A DNA stretch of 64,000 bases, from NCBI RefSeq assembly GCF_036373705.1, contig NC_089858.1:38403137-38467136 (forward strand), written 5' to 3'. Below are positions 1 to 17,371 of this stretch, piece by piece. This stretch comes from Amia ocellicauda. Lineage: Eukaryota; Chordata; Actinopteri; Amiiformes; Amiidae. Position 1 is the stretch's first letter, and each line of letters begins with the position of its first letter. Made by a program: the position numbers and the translations under genes. The notes beneath the pieces were generated by a model. The model saw only the letters and a list, made by a program, of their open reading frames with translations. It searched no databases and was not told where the DNA came from.

Positions 1-1079
1 AACACATTTTCCACACAGCCCACTCTATGGCAACTGGATTTGATGGGCAGCTTGCACACATTGGAGACGTAGGTCCCATATACTGTACATATTAATTCAC
101 TATTCATTTTAGAGGAGAGGAGAGATTATCAGAGACCTTTCAGGTGTAGTGCACTGTATTTCAATGAGCTATCAGTATAGGCACATTTGGGAGGCACGTA
201 TGAAAATGCCAGACCACTTGTTGTTTTGATTAAGCTTCTAAAGCAACTTCGAAAAAGTGCGGTTGTGTGTTCCCTTTTTTTTTATCCTATTTTAAATTAA
301 TTGCATGTGCAGCATATTGAAGTCATCGATAAAATTAGACCAGTCATTCGCCAACTTGGAGAGCCCATCAGGATTTGGAGTTACGCAAGCTGCTGAGCTA
401 CAGTAGGATTTGTACAGCGCTCAGAATTAAACTGGCCTGCTCTGTTTCAGTTAGAATGTTATACTTGGTCGTCCGAGCCCAGAGCAACCCCCACCCCTGA
501 AGAAAAAAAAAAGCCACTGTCTATATTTGAACCAAACAAAACATCCCGCTCTGGCTGTGCCCAGGTCTCATTATTGAGGAAGTGGGTTTGTGGGGCGAGG
601 GACTTTCTTGCTGTCCAAATAAACCTCAGAAAACAGCAGCCAAATTCCTGGGGTTGTGGTTCATTTGCAAAGAGCAGTTCTCTCTCTTTCTGTCTCAAAT
701 TCAAATTCAAAAGTGGCCTGATTCGCACTGACTATAGGATAAACATTGCAAAAGCAGATGCATGTGCAGATCTAGTAAAAGTCACACACAAGACAAATTT
801 GTGATAGTCAAAAACATTTAGAAATAGATTTAACTCAACACAAGGAAGTTTTTGTGTCCCTCTGGTTTTGACAGATAGCGTGTCTGTATGTCTGTCCTCA
901 ACCAGCAGGAATGAAAGCTGTTTATTGGACAGGTGGGGTAATCATGTGACACAGCTGTGGAATTTTGGTAGGAACAAATTGCTGATGAAAACGAAACCAA
1001 AAACTAGACCCATTGGGAGAGTGATGGTGACGGTGTGTGTGGGTAGGGTGTATTGGTATTAAAACACCTTGTTTTGTAA
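1..1079. other. Non-coding stretch, no gene seen
   Basis: Short open frames on both strands lack codon structure, paired splice signals or recognisable motifs. I see no repeat boundary here. It is most simply intergenic or deep intronic DNA. Confidence 0.5.
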
Positions 1080-1180
1080 TTGTACTAGGACTAAATGAAA
1101 GTGGGAAATTAAGAGGAACACTTGGGTCTTTACACAAAGAGTGGTGGGAATCTGGAACTAAGCAGGCTGGGCAGAAGTTG
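1080..1180 (+). repeat. LINE ORF2 C-terminal relic (short)
   Basis: The segment around 1130-1160 (acaaagagtggtgggaatct) matches a motif seen in better-preserved form at 2915-2950 and 38095-38125. In fish LINEs this encodes the ORF2 C-terminal motif TQRVVxxWNxLP. The copy is too short and decayed to place in a family. Confidence 0.45.
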
Positions 1181-2789
1181 AGCTTTATATTCCCTTGTCC
1201 CAAACTCAATTCACTTCCTTGAAGCTGTGATTTCAGTTTTTTTTGTAAGAGTGTTTGTGCATGCATGTGTGTGTGTGTGTGTATGTGTGCAAAGCTAGGT
1301 GACAGATCTTGGGGGGTTTAAAGCACATTTGCACATTACAGTATGTCTATCAAATACCAATGGGATTCCCATTGAGAGCAGGCAAGCTCAAATGAACTGA
1401 ACATCTGTTTTGACTGGCAGTCTCCAAACCTCTCCTAACCATGAGACTACAGCAGTGGTTCTGTACTGTTCTCGCACCGCAAATATAGAGGGTTTTTAAA
1501 AGCTAAATATAAGACTTGCCTGGAACTTCTGAGTCTCACAAGCTTTTATTTATTTCCCCCTGTACAGACCTATACCAGACAAACACTCTTTAAACATAAT
1601 GGAGCATGCAGATCTTTGTCCTCTACACAAACATACTAATAAACAATGATGTAATATAATGTTGAGGGGGCAGTTTATGAGTTTAAAAGTGATCATTTAA
1701 AAGTCCATAATTGTTGCTTCTAATATGTCATCCAAAACTGTCCCTCCTTGTTGGTTTGTTCTGGATTTAAAGTTTGGCATTGCCAAATACATTTTCTTCT
1801 AAAAGTTTGAATGTGGGCAAATGCTAATCCACCCAATTTATTATTGCAAGCTCCTGTTTTTCATGTGGGATCAATGTTGCCCTCCGAAACGTGCCCTGCC
1901 AGGACATCTGCTTCTTTTCGTGCTCCGAGACCACAGTGCAAACAGCAGCGCTATAGATCAACTGCATGGCCTGCGTGGATCAGATAACTTCATATTATTC
2001 TTGTATGTCTCTGTGTTATCCATCCACCCCATCAGTAAGAGGGGACCCCAGCTTGACCTGGTGACCTCAGGGACATTACTATGGTGCCAGTCCAGCCCAC
2101 TCCAATTGCGCACACACTCCCTCTGACCCCCCACCCTGCCGGGGATGTAACAGTTGCATTTCATCACCTCCCAGTTCCCAGACACCTTCCATTTTCATAA
2201 ACTCTGCTCCATAAATCTTCCTGATGTGCGCCCAGTAAAAGGAGGTTTCCCTCGTGAAACTTTACCCGCTGTGGCCAGGCCTGAGCTTCCCAGATTCAGT
2301 AACGTGAGCCCAGGCGTCTGTCCTAGGTGATTTATTCCCTAGTGTGTGTCAGCAATCTCTCTCCCGCTCTTTCTCTCTCTAACATGAGACACCTGTCTGT
2401 TCACCACGCCCATTGATCAGGCCTTCAGATAAACTTCATGTTTTGATTCAGGGAGTGTCTTTGTGTCCCTGTTGATCACTGTCTAGATAAAATGTTATCA
2501 GGGTTACTAGAGACCACCTTAAAATAGAGAGAATATAAAGTCATGTCTTAAAGGGTCCTGTTTTCACAAGCATTGATATAATACTAAAATATGGACTGCA
2601 CATTTCTAATAGGTGGCACTGAACTTGGAGAATTAACGTTTGAAATTAGTTGATGTTGAGTGAGCATTGTTTTAATGTAGAGTATATGTGGAATTCAAAT
2701 GCAAAGTGAAAACAGGTGGAAACAAAACACAGATTCTAAATCAAAGGAGTATTGTGAAAAGTATTCTGTGTACTAGTGAGACATTATTT
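1181..2789. other. Non-coding stretch, no gene seen
   Basis: It contains a (TG)n run at about 1264-1285 and otherwise unstructured AT-rich sequence. No supported exon. Confidence 0.5.
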
Positions 2790-3010
2790 ATAATATTTGG
2801 TGCAGTGCTGTTCACTGAGTTACAGAAAAATTAATTACTGCTTGGAAAATGTTCAGAAAAGAGCATGCAAAATGATTCCAGTGCTTAAAAGAATATCAGG
2901 ATCCCTTTCTTTACAGAAAGAGTTGTGGGGGTCTGCAACAAGCTACCCAGTTGTGTAGTTTAGCTGACATAAGGTCTCTAGAAGGAATTACTCAAGAAAG
3001 GTCTGGGATT
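2790..3010 (+). repeat. LINE ORF2 C-terminal relic
   Basis: Broken plus-strand reading gives LENVQKRACKMIPVLK near 2840-2890, then FFTERVVGVCNKLP (frame restored by eye) near 2910-2950. These correspond to the conserved LERVQRRATKMIPGLK and FTQRVVxIWNxLP motifs at the ORF2 C-terminus of L2/CR1/Rex-type non-LTR retrotransposons. In-frame stops and indels show it is dead. A (CA)n run follows at 3028-3048. Confidence 0.6.
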
Positions 3011-3826
3011 GATTTAATACTAGAAATACACACACACACACACACACAAAAGACATTGAACTTTTTATATATGTATAAAAGCATCTCTGTTTTGACAGTC
3101 TGTGCTTATAAAAATGTAAATCTAATCCCGATGTGTCTTTCATTTGGCATATGATACACACTCTAGCCCCTTAGTGCAATGAAAACAAGACAGAGAGAGA
3201 GTTTATAATGGATAAAATGGGTTTTGCGATCTCATTGAAGCTATACAGTCGATGTTAAGGCGCGGCACAAAGCCGCCGTTGAATTGTAATAAAACTGGCC
3301 ACTTCTGTGGGATGACTTGATAAAACATAACACTGCAAGATGGGCAGGAAGGCCCAGATAGCCTCTAACCCCACTCGATGAGTGTTGACACATGTTTTAG
3401 AAGTGTCAAATTAAGGCGTGTGAACCTAGTGCTGTAATAGGCTTATAGACAGATATAAAGCTGCAGTTTACAAGGCTGTTTGATCAAATATTCTCAGCAG
3501 AAGTGCAAACACAGACTGAAAAATACTTTTGATTCCTGGATGCAAGCTACAGCCTTTTGCTTTGTGTTCTTGATCATAAATGTATCTTAATCGAGCAACC
3601 ATTGTGCATTTTGTATGTGCGCCTTCAGACATATGGCACTAAGGTTTGCTGGAGGATTTAATTGTTTGAACTAAAACAAACAAAAAAATGTTTTATTCTG
3701 TGTCATGTTGGAAACCACAAAAATATAACTCTGTTTTTCTGCTTTTATGAGTGACAGAAAAAATAAGTGAGCTTTAAAAATGAGATTTTGTTTCTGCTTG
3801 GAGATCATCTGAAAAGCCTCTATATA
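3011..3826. other. Non-coding stretch, no gene seen
   Basis: AT-rich, with no long open frame or recognisable repeat apart from the (CA)n at its left edge. Confidence 0.5.
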
Positions 3827-4044
3827 GGCAGCACTGTGGAGTAGTGGTTAGGGATCTGGACTCATGACTGGAAGGTTGTGGGTTCAAATGGGTTTAAATC
3901 CTGGGTGGGGCAGTGCTGTTGTACCCTTGAGCAAGGTACTCCACTTAGATTGCTCCAGTAAAATGTCCAGCTGCATAAATTATACAAATGTAAGTTGCCC
4001 TGGATAAGAGGGTAAGTCTGCTAAATGACAATAATAATAATTAT
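3827..4044 (+). repeat. tRNA-derived SINE
   Basis: The head carries a box A-like sequence (tagtggttaggg) and a box B-like sequence (gggttcaaat), so it derives from a tRNA gene with an internal RNA polymerase III promoter. The body has the fish SINE phrases 'cccttgagcaaggtac' and 'ttgctccagtaaaa'. The 3' tail 'ccctggataag...ctgctaaatgac' ends in an (aat)n run. About 218 bp, near full length. The same tail type recurs near 10925. Confidence 0.85.
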
Positions 4045-7995
<3,951 letters not shown>

Positions 7996-8345
7996 GAGAG
8001 AGAGAGATAGAGGGAGGGAGAGGCAGATGGAGAGGGCGAGAGCCTGAAGGAAAGGGGGGAGAGAGAGTCAGAGAGGGGGAATAGGGCAGTTAGGGGAGGG
8101 GAAGAGAAAGAGAGAGAGAAGGGGAGGTAGGGAAAGTTCAGGGGAGAGAAGGGAATCACAAACAGAGAGAGCATGAAGGAGGCAGAGGGAAAGAATAGGG
8201 AGACCAGAAAGAGGGAGATGAATAGCACACAAGAGTGGGGCTGAGGGGAAGAAAGATTGGGAGACGGCAAGGAGGAGAGGTGGAAAGAGAAAGAGTGAGG
8301 AGAGGGGTGAGCCTCAGGGAAGGAGGAAGAGAAAGAGACAGAGGA
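7996..8345. repeat. Purine-rich (GA/GGA) low-complexity tract
   Basis: About 350 bp of almost pure purine on the plus strand, with repeated gaga and ggga units. The long minus-strand open frame over it (Ser/Leu/Pro-rich) is a product of composition and not a gene. Such polypurine tracts can form triplex DNA, but nothing here shows function. Confidence 0.85.
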
Positions 8346-10069
8346 AAGATTAAATGCTTTATTAATCAAGAAACCAGAACAAATTTAAGATACATTAAGG
8401 AAGGAAAAGAGAACAAAAGCACTCAAACACTATCAATAAAATCCAGCAATCCAATAAATAAACCAATTAATTATGTGACCAAGCACTGCGTTATAGTTAT
8501 ATCACATCATAAAGAGGAGAACAACACTCTCTAAAGCACATGAAGCATCACTTACACCCAGATGTTTGCTAGATTGGCTGGACACCTATAGAGATTATAT
8601 TCCAATTTTAACTCATGCCTTTATATATAACTCAAGTTCTATTCACCTACAATGTGGGTTTGTTTCAGATTTTTTGGTTGATTTGTTTGTTTGTTTCTTT
8701 GTTTTGCCTGGCTTAAAATCCAGCTGGCCGATCGATCACATTATTATATTCCTTGGACAGGGAATAGCACATTTACTAAAAGACAACTTAAGATCCATAC
8801 AAAAACGGACAATGAAGCAGTTAGAAGCAGATGTGCGCACAATAAAAAACAAAAACAGTGATAGATGAAGGTCATTCCTCAGAATAGGAGAATAAAAAAA
8901 CAAAGCATGTACTGCAATGATGGCAGCAAGAGAGCACGAAATAGAGAGAGGGGGCAGGGGAATGCGAGGGAGAGTGAGAATTGGTGTGCCATCCCTTTCT
9001 TTGTGGTTTTTGTTTTGCATCTGAAAAAAGGTCAGTGGGCTGTGACAGATTGCAGACATGAGACATACAACGTCACTCAGACACACAAACTCCCAGCTTT
9101 CCCATCCTTCAGCCTTTCTCGTTCTTCAACCAGGCTTGTCAATCATGCAGAACAAATACAGGACTTTCCTAGAACACCTAATCACCCCCCACCACAGTGG
9201 ACTACACAATAGTTTGTAGTGATGTGTCATGTCCTTCAGTGAACTCAATTACACATTCCAGGTTACAATGATTTTCCAGAGAAAAACTAAACATTTAATC
9301 AATTCGTTCTTGGAAAACCAACTGCATTACCGAATTTCCTTTTCTGAAAAGAAAAAAAGGGAAATAACATGGTCTTTTATTTTGACGTCTTTACAGAAAC
9401 CGCTACTAAACAGTAAGGCCGGAGTGAACTGAACAGCAGGATTTTGAGGCTTAAGATTATTGTTTTGGTATTTTAGTTGGACAACTCACATGCAAAATTA
9501 AATAGCAAAAAAATGGGTTAACCAAAAAAATGTAGACCTCAACATCAGGCAATAGGTTTTACAGTGAGGCAAAATATAACTAAATAGTGCAGTTTCAGCA
9601 GATGAGGTGCATGAGTGCAGCACAATATGAATTCTGAACAGGTAGTAAACTAAAAATGATACATTATAATCTTCTGTTGTGGTAGTAGTGTGTACAGGGG
9701 TAACGTTTAAGGCTGAAATAACAGAGATGTATGGTGAACAGGTGCAGTCTGAATACATATAAATACATTTCTATTTTAATTCACTTAGGGTATGAGATTT
9801 GGCAATTGAAATGAGAAATCAATGAAAAAGATAACACCCAAAGGGATTATTGGTAATTGCAGGTTGCAGTGGAATCAGTGAGCGATTTAAGCTGCTGATA
9901 GGCTGCCGAGAGCTGTCACTCAGGCAACCCCTCCCTCTGCCTGCTGTAATTCCTTAGTCTTTTTTGCCGGAACCCACAGGTTCAAAAGCCACCTCACAGG
10001 ATTGGTTGTTATTCTCTGCCCCCAGCATCTCTGTGTGGTATTGGATAGAGAACTGAAGAGGGCGGACTC
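8346..10069. other. Non-coding stretch, no gene seen
   Basis: No recognisable domain, RNA gene or repeat end. Confidence 0.5.
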
Positions 10070-10604
10070 TCAGGAGGCAAAGCGATCAACACTTACCTTG
10101 TACAACTGGTTCCAAATGCCTGGATCACCTAGGGGGGGGTAAGGCACCACACTCAGGCCAGGGAACCTCTTCTGCACAAGAGATCCACTGTGCTGGACGG
10201 GCCCAGAAGGTGAACAGCCTTGAACGAGTATAGACAAATCTGCACCCAGAGAAGAAGCCTGAGGGTCAGACGATTGAGCATCCTCGACCAGAGACTGTTG
10301 ATGTAGGCCATGACAGAGGAGTTGTCCAGTAGGGCTCGCAGGAAGTGCTGGAGGCCCAGGAACACAGCTTGGAGCTCTAAGGCATTGATGTGGAGAGCAC
10401 TGTAAGGCTCCATCCACACCCCTCAGACGGGTAGGCTTGTCCTAGGAGGCCTGGACATCTGGGAACATAGGGAGAGCCCTGGGAGCGTGTTGGGGGTGCT
10501 GGTTCCTCTGGCCAGGGGAGATGCAGGTGGTCAGCAGCCCTCTGCATGACTGCGAGGAACTCCCAAGATGAAAGTGGAGGCAGAGTTAGGTAGTTAAAAC
10601 ACAA
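10070..10604 (-). mobile_element. DIRS-type retrotransposon relic (gag-like piece joined to RNase H)
   Basis: Reading the minus strand 5' to 3', the first part (about 10550-10480) encodes RAADHLHLPWP, resembling the 'RAAEHLGMPWP' phrase I recall from ORF1 of fish DIRS elements. From about 10419 it encodes HINALELQAVFLGLQHF, then SSVMAYINS and RLTLRLLLW. This is the RNase H core pattern of DIRS/Ngaro polyproteins (INxLELxAVxLALxxF ... DNTSVVAYINRQG). Further on, IWNQLYKVSVDRFAS resembles the 'IWxxFGxAEVDLFAS' motif. The reverse transcriptase that should lie between the two parts is missing, and frames shift, so this is an internally deleted dead copy. Confidence 0.7.
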
Positions 10605-10980
10605 ATAAGGAAGGAAGGAAGGGTTTTGGCAGCTTTACAATAAAATAATTCACAAATTCCACTGCAATGCATAATTAACCATAGTCTCTTTTGGTGTTAT
10701 TCTCGCCTTGAAAGATAACACTGATGTCCTGATTGCAGTAAAAGGTCTAAAATACATAAGTAATTTTTCCTATGCCTACCCCACCCCTCAGCACATACCA
10801 GGGACATTATTATGTTTGCACTTGTTATCTGACTTGTACCAGGATGTAGGCTATTGTAATTTTCACTGACTGTATTTACTGTAATGTTTTGATTATTTTT
10901 CTTGTGAAAGCTGTAAGTCACCCTGGTTAAGGGTTTTATCTGCTAAGAGATAAAAATAATAAAAGACAGGACACAAAAAT
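10605..10980 (+). repeat. SINE 3' tail fragment in non-coding DNA
   Basis: At about 10910-10975 the sequence 'gtaagtcaccctggttaaggg...ctgctaagagataaaaataat' matches the tail of the tRNA-SINE at 3827-4044. The 5' part of the block is too diverged to assign. Confidence 0.5.
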
Positions 10981-13900
10981 GCATTCTTTGCTTGCCCCTT
11001 AGAATTTTAGCTACTGAGTGATGCAGTTCATGTAACGAGCTGCAGCAAACAGGACTACACCACAAGCATAGAAGGAAAAATGATTATTACAAGAAACATA
11101 TCATATTTATAACCTTGTGCCTTGAGACTAGAGTCTTCAAAAATGCACATAATATAAAGTGAAATAGTTTTTTTTTATTATTACATGGGTGCATGAAGAC
11201 TGTGGCGAGAGTTTGCTTCTAACATTTATTCTGTGACAGAGATATGCTGACTTGAATAAACCTATGATAGTTTGAAAATATAATGTATGCAAAGGGGCAA
11301 AGAGTGATTTACAGTGCAAAACATGAAGAATACCAAATTAAAAGTAACCATCCACTATCACGTCAGGCGAAACCTGTAGAATTATTGAAAAGGATGAAGA
11401 AAACCCTGTATTAATACTTTATTTTCAGTGGAATATGATGGTTGTAGTTCAAATGGCTACATCCTGATTGTAACCTGAAAGTAAATGTTTGGCTCATTAT
11501 AACCATTCAGATCATATAGCCTCTCTGGCTGTTGGTCAGGGGTGTGGGGTGACGGAAGGCAGGAAAAGAGATGGATGCGGGGGCGGGGATTAGTGGGTGG
11601 TGGGGTGGAGTGTGGTTGAGGAGTTCTGGGATGCAAATCCAAACAGTGCTGGAAAACTGGAATCCAGGGAAAGAAAGAACTAGAGAGAGAGAGAGAGGGG
11701 TGGAAAAGTTGTGGGCTGAACCGGAGAGAGGAAGAGAGACTGGAAGTGATTAAGAGGGAGGGAGTGGATTGATGTGGGCAGCATCTCCTTAACACGCTGT
11801 CCACTGCTGCCTCTGCCCTGCACCTGACACTGCACAGACTGACAGCTCTGAGCACACAGGCTCCCAGTCCCAGAAAGAGGGTATATATATTTATATATTT
11901 ATATGCATTTAAATGTTTGTTTGTTTGTTTGATGTTTTATTGAGTATAAGATTGAATGCTTAAAGAACCTAAAATAAGCATCTGAAAGGTTACATACACA
12001 TGTTTTTGTTTGTTTACTGCTAGCTACTTGTTGCCAGCATTTCTGGATCACTGTTTCTTGTAAATATTTTGAATCATAAAATATTTATACTGTTCCAACC
12101 ACAAATCTATTTGTGTTTACGTAATGCGGTTTGAAGATCAAGGTCGATCTGCAGAAACATTAAATTGCTGCAAGAAGGCAAAGTTCCAGGGAAATTCTCA
12201 TTTTCGGTATCCTGGTGATAACATAAAAACAATTCCAATTCTTCATCAGTTCAGCAGCATTACAGAAAAAAAGATTTGACCACCAGTTAAGGCTTAGGGT
12301 AGTGAGAAACGAGAGCAGAGTTCTCTCTCTTCATATACTTATTTATAGGTTTCTCTATTAGTGCCCCATGGCTACCTGCTTACCGTTTTGAATATTTTTA
12401 CATCAGGGTATATGTGTCTCCCTCTCTAACCCATTCTCCCACCCACCCGCTTTCTGACCATTTATAAGCAGAGAGGGGGGAAATATGGCGAAGTTCATCA
12501 GCACCCGTTTCAAAAGGTAGAGAGGCAGTTGGGAGCTGCAAAGGTCTGTATTTTCATCACTAGGTGTGGTTGCTTTTATCGGGTGCATTTTACATCAGTT
12601 GTGCTTTTTGTTTTTTCTTATTCAAGCGCCAGGCACTATTTTATCAGTCTGCCAGATCGGCTTCAAGGAGACTGACGCACATCCAGACACAGAGTCAGAT
12701 TTATGGCTCCAAGCTCAACTGTTGCATACTAATATCAGCAGAGCAAACAACAACATGCCAGGCCACAAAGCAACTGAGTGCACAGACACCCCCCCATGGC
12801 AGGGCTGCTGACCCACAGGAGCGACGGTGATGCTTTTCCCGAGATGGACAACAGACCCACCTGCCTCGACCACAGCCCACCTCCAGATCCTCCCAAGAAA
12901 AGCAATGGATGCCCTGCCAAATGGATCTCAACCATCTGACACAACATCTACCCCTGTCCAGAGCTTGAGACATGTAAATGTGGTTGACTGAATTACACCC
13001 TCTCCATATACACACACACACACACAAACACACACACACCTCCCCTCCAGGGACAGTTAATCAAAACATAACCACTCAGTTTTACGTAAGCTGCCGGGCA
13101 CAGGGCCCAGCTGTGGCCGAGAGCCGAGTGGTCTGCCTGAAAATCAACTTACTGGAAGTTAGAGAGGGCCCGAGGCGAGGAACCAGAACCATCTCCCCTC
13201 TCCTCTTGGAATGTGGCCCTTAACTTGGTGGGCAACGCGTTAAATACTCCTCGTGAGTAACTCCAAACAACAGACTGACGCTATCTGATAATCACTTGTT
13301 GATTCATCGCTGGCTGTGCATTGCACTTGTCACGGCTTTCTTTCACTGGGAAAAAGAGCAGGTTTAAAGATGAGTTCACTTGGCTTTCGGTGAGTCAACT
13401 GAAGAGAGATGAGTAGTTTGAATACTGGTCACAGTGGGTACACAGGGAATATCAATTTCCTCCCAGCGCTGTGGAAAGCAATCTTGCGCCCTGTGCTGCA
13501 CTATTCAATCTGTTGTACTAATTTCTAGCTGTAACGGCCAAGTGTAAACCCACTCTACAGACGATGGGTGGTCCACGTCTGGTCCAAGGCAGGATTGAGT
13601 GCAGCTGATCAGAATACTCCTTCAGAAACTGGCACGGCCGGCCCTGTGGATCGACGGGGCCGATTGTTCAAGAACTGAAGCTACACTGCCTTTAATGAGG
13701 ACCACACGTCAACAGATGCACCTGCTCCCAGAAGCAGCTGCCACACATTTGAAAACCAAGAGCGACGATCTACAAAGAGAATTTCGCAAGACACAGCTTT
13801 AGGGGAATACAAGTACCACATGTCTGGACGCCACACAAAGAAAAAGATCCGACTGCCACGGTGGTGGAGTTTCATCCACGGCAGGTTTAACAAGATGGAA

Positions 13901-15409
13901 CCCCAAATGTAAGTTAACACCCAGGGCTGGACACTTCAACCCCCAAATGCGTCTTTAAAAAATGATGAACATTCTGCGTTTTCTGCTTCTCGGGTACAAT
14001 GTCTAGGAGGGCCAGCAGCTTGTAAAACTTGAAATGCATCAGGATGCTAAACAAAAGGGAGCTTTCTTTTCAAATATATACTAACATCCACACGCATGCA
14101 TGGTTTATTAAGATCCACATGCTGAACCACAGTCTTGAAAAGGGATCAGCTGTAAAAACATGCAGCTGAAGCTACTCTCCGGTCATCCTGTTTCTGACTA
14201 TTTCTCAGAGCACACTGGGCCGATCAGTCATCAGCACACATCCTGAAAAACATGGTTTCAGGTCTGCTACAGCAGTTATCCACAGGAGCCTGTAAATTAT
14301 GCCGTGCTGTTACACTGGTGTTTTAGTCAGAGCACTGCCCTGCCAAGACTCCGCGATGCTCTCAGGGTAGATTCCACTGGGCCAGGGAGTATGCTGCCCT
14401 CTGCTGTTTCATTGAAGAACGGCAGCAGCTTCCTTCGGGTGGGCTTTTGCTGTCCCCTTCTGTTTTAATAGCATCTTTACAGCTCTTGAAGGTCAAGAGT
14501 GTGTTCTCCCATAGAATTCAGGAATTGCATCCTATACTTTTGAATCCTGTTGCCTTCTCTCCCCCCAAGACACTATTATTATATTCAGCTGAAGGCATTC
14601 ATACAAATGTTGGACAAATTGAAGAATAGTGTGCAGACATGATTGGCTCTACTGTTTGATGAACGAAATGCCTTTGCTAGATGTATAGTAATCTTCAGCT
14701 TCAGGTCCTGTATATTGCCCAAAGCCAAAATAATAGATCCTGCAGTGTTTGTGTGTGCTGTTTTGTTTTGAGCTTCCTTGGTCTACACATTTGCAAACAA
14801 AACATTCAATGAAAAAGTAATACATGTCTATCTATACATTTATATGTACAAATGATGCAACATATCTGAGCTATTGTTCCAAAAAACAGATGATCTTCTG
14901 TGCTTTAATGAAAGAATGAAAAACAGCAATAATTACAGACTTATTCCCCCAAAATTAATATCTGAATACTTTTTAAGTTACAAAGGTAAAATCTAGCTGC
15001 CAAATGCATTAGTAATAATAACACTGAAGCTATTCCAAGACATTCTAAGTCCACGTGTTCAACATGAATCATGAGTCCCGTATAATTCTTGATACCTTCA
15101 TAAATACTTTTCAACTGCAATGAATACATGTGTAGGAAATGTGAAGGATGTTACGACATCTCCTAAGAAGGTTTATCTGCACTTCAGGGCTCATGGGGTT
15201 CCTGTACACTAATTGTACAATTGCAGGATACAAAAACACTGTAAATACTAATCCTCACTGACCTGGGGGTCGGATCAATTCCACCTGAATGCAACAATCA
15301 GTTCTGTTTCCAGCTCTGCAACTCTGGAACTGAACTGGATTCGACCCCCACTTTGTTAAAAGAAGCAGATTGTCTTGATGGTCGTGTCTCTTGCTGGGGT
15401 TAAAGGGAG
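10981..15409. other. Non-coding stretch, no gene seen
   Basis: It includes a GA-rich patch near 11680-11760 and an (AC)n at 13010-13040. GC-richer sequence around 12800-13760 carries short open frames without family resemblance. The part nearest 15409 may belong to the 3' UTR of ankrd39, but no poly(A) site could be fixed. Confidence 0.45.
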
Positions 15410-17371
15410 TCAGGGGGTGTTTTCAGACGGCCTCAGGAGCTCCTTCAGATGCCCCTCCTGCTGGACCAGCTGTTGGGGGATGCGGGCCCTCTTGTCTGTC
15501 CCTTTCTTGAGGGAGGGGCAGTGCTGGACAAGCAGCGCACACACGTCCTCACAGCCCTGCTCTGCAGCCTGGACAGCACACAACAAGCCATCACTGATCA
15601 CTGATCTCATCACTGGAACACTCACTTCGAAAAAACATCACCTGATTAAAAGACGTCTTCAGAAGCAGGACTCTGCCAAAACTCAGCATGGTGCCAAGAA
15701 ACACAAACAAAATTACTGACCAGACACTCGTTGCAGTCTGGCGGGGCTTCTGAGGCTTTCAAATAGTAAAAGCCTCAGCTCAGAGTTCAAGATGTTCAAG
15801 GTATTATATGTTTAGTTGGCAGGAGTCAGACCTGCTAGGCTGGTTGCTGTTTTTTATTCTAAAGCCTTTTAGTTGCTGTATCATTTCTGGTTGGATTATT
15901 TTAACTTTTGTTTTCATTATCTCCCACCAAAATACATAAATTATTATCTTTTGGCAGGCTACATTTTCATTTTCAGGGAGAGAAATTAGTTTCCAAAACT
16001 AAAACAAAACCAAACACAACCATTCTGATTAATGCACCCCAGAACAAAAGCAGTATTAGTATTAGTAGTAGCTATAGTAGTAATAAGAGGAAAAAAATAA
16101 TAATTGATTCCATAACACGAAAATGTTGTCGATTATGACTTTGCATTAACTGTGTTTTTAGCCTTGCCAGTGATGTTTTTTTTTAATGTATTTATTAAAT
16201 CAATTAAATTACATTTTAAAATAGTAATTTAATTAGGTTTTTTCACGTCATCATATTACGTAGTGAAAACCGGAGAGGGACACATCCTTTTTAATGAACA
16301 AAAAATCGATCAATGTGTTTCAAATGTAATAAAAACAGATGGTTTGAAGAATTTAGCTCAACAGCAAAAAACTTTTTCCTTTGATATTGCAAAATCAGTC
16401 AGATTTTGGGGGGGTAACAATAAAAAAAAATAAAAAATGAAAAGGCCTGGGGAGAAACCCGCCTACCTTGTGCAGAGGGGAGGAGCCATCATCGTCACAC
16501 AACTGAGGGTCTGCCCCACGATTCAGGAGCAGTCTGACCACGCCCACATGCCCGCAGTAGGCAGAGCGATGCAAGGGAGTGGCCCCGCCCCTGGTCCGGG
16601 GGTTGGCACACGCGCCATGGTCCAGCAGCAGAGAACAGGCAGATTCACTGCCAGTGCGACTGGCATAGTGCTGCAAACACACAGACACTCTCCTAATCAG
16701 AGGGCGATCATCATCATTTCATTTTATATTGAGTAGTTAAAAGTCCAAATCACAGCAATATCACATTAAATCAACTTACACAGATAGTTTTATTTTATGT
16801 ATAGAATAACTGAAGTATTAAATATTCTGTAGCAGCTGTGCTATCCTAGACCTTTTCACACACTGCATACAGAGCGTTGCTGTAGCTCACACACCAGTGC
16901 AGTGTAGCCAGCCTGGTCCCTCAGGTTGGGGTCTGTGCCCTTGCGTAGGAAGGCTCGAAGTCTCTCCAGGTCTGCGTCAAGAGCGGCACTCCATATGCCT
17001 AAACACACAGACAGCCTCATCACAGCTTCAGCAGAACACACTGTGACAGCATAGCCACACAGAAAGTATAGGTAAGTGATACAAAAAACTAGAAGAAGTG
17101 AATCAGTGAAAATAATACAATAACACACCAGGACTAGGATTGTCTACCACGGCTAAGCAAAGGTATCCCATGACTGTGGCTGGTTACTTAAACTAGCAGG
17201 TTGTAAAGGCTGAAATAGCTCACAGTGTTAATAATGGGAACCTTATTTTCATCCCAGAAGTATAGAACTACGCGGGGCACCTCTTTCAAAGTCCATCTCA
17301 TCCAGAGTCTGATGGGTACTGGGGGATGCAAGGTTGGCATCTGTGCAGCAGGAACAGTGTGATGATGCCAT
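15410..17371 (-). CDS. ankrd39: Ankyrin repeat domain-containing protein 39
   Basis: Small ankyrin-repeat protein; its cellular role in vertebrates is poorly defined. Four coding exons on the minus strand: 17371-17281, 16998-16895, 16670-16467 and 15568-15410, all with GT/AG boundaries and consistent phase. They give 185 residues, as expected for the family (about 183). The N-terminus begins MASSHCSCC and reaches LDEMDFERG. Ankyrin repeats follow: [16 protein letters not shown], then [15 protein letters not shown], then [16 protein letters not shown], then [16 protein letters not shown]. These carry the canonical TPLH / GxTALH turns. The C-terminus is [14 protein letters not shown], matching the family tail. 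An upstream acceptor at 17424 and donor at 17847 suggest a separate 5' non-coding exon. Orthology is from recognised family sequence; expression is not addressed by the DNA. Confidence 0.94.

Noticed and set aside
12564-13039. Overlapping frames on both strands in a GC-richer patch
   Set aside because: Equal openness on both strands and an (AC)n-coded tail indicate composition and not coding.
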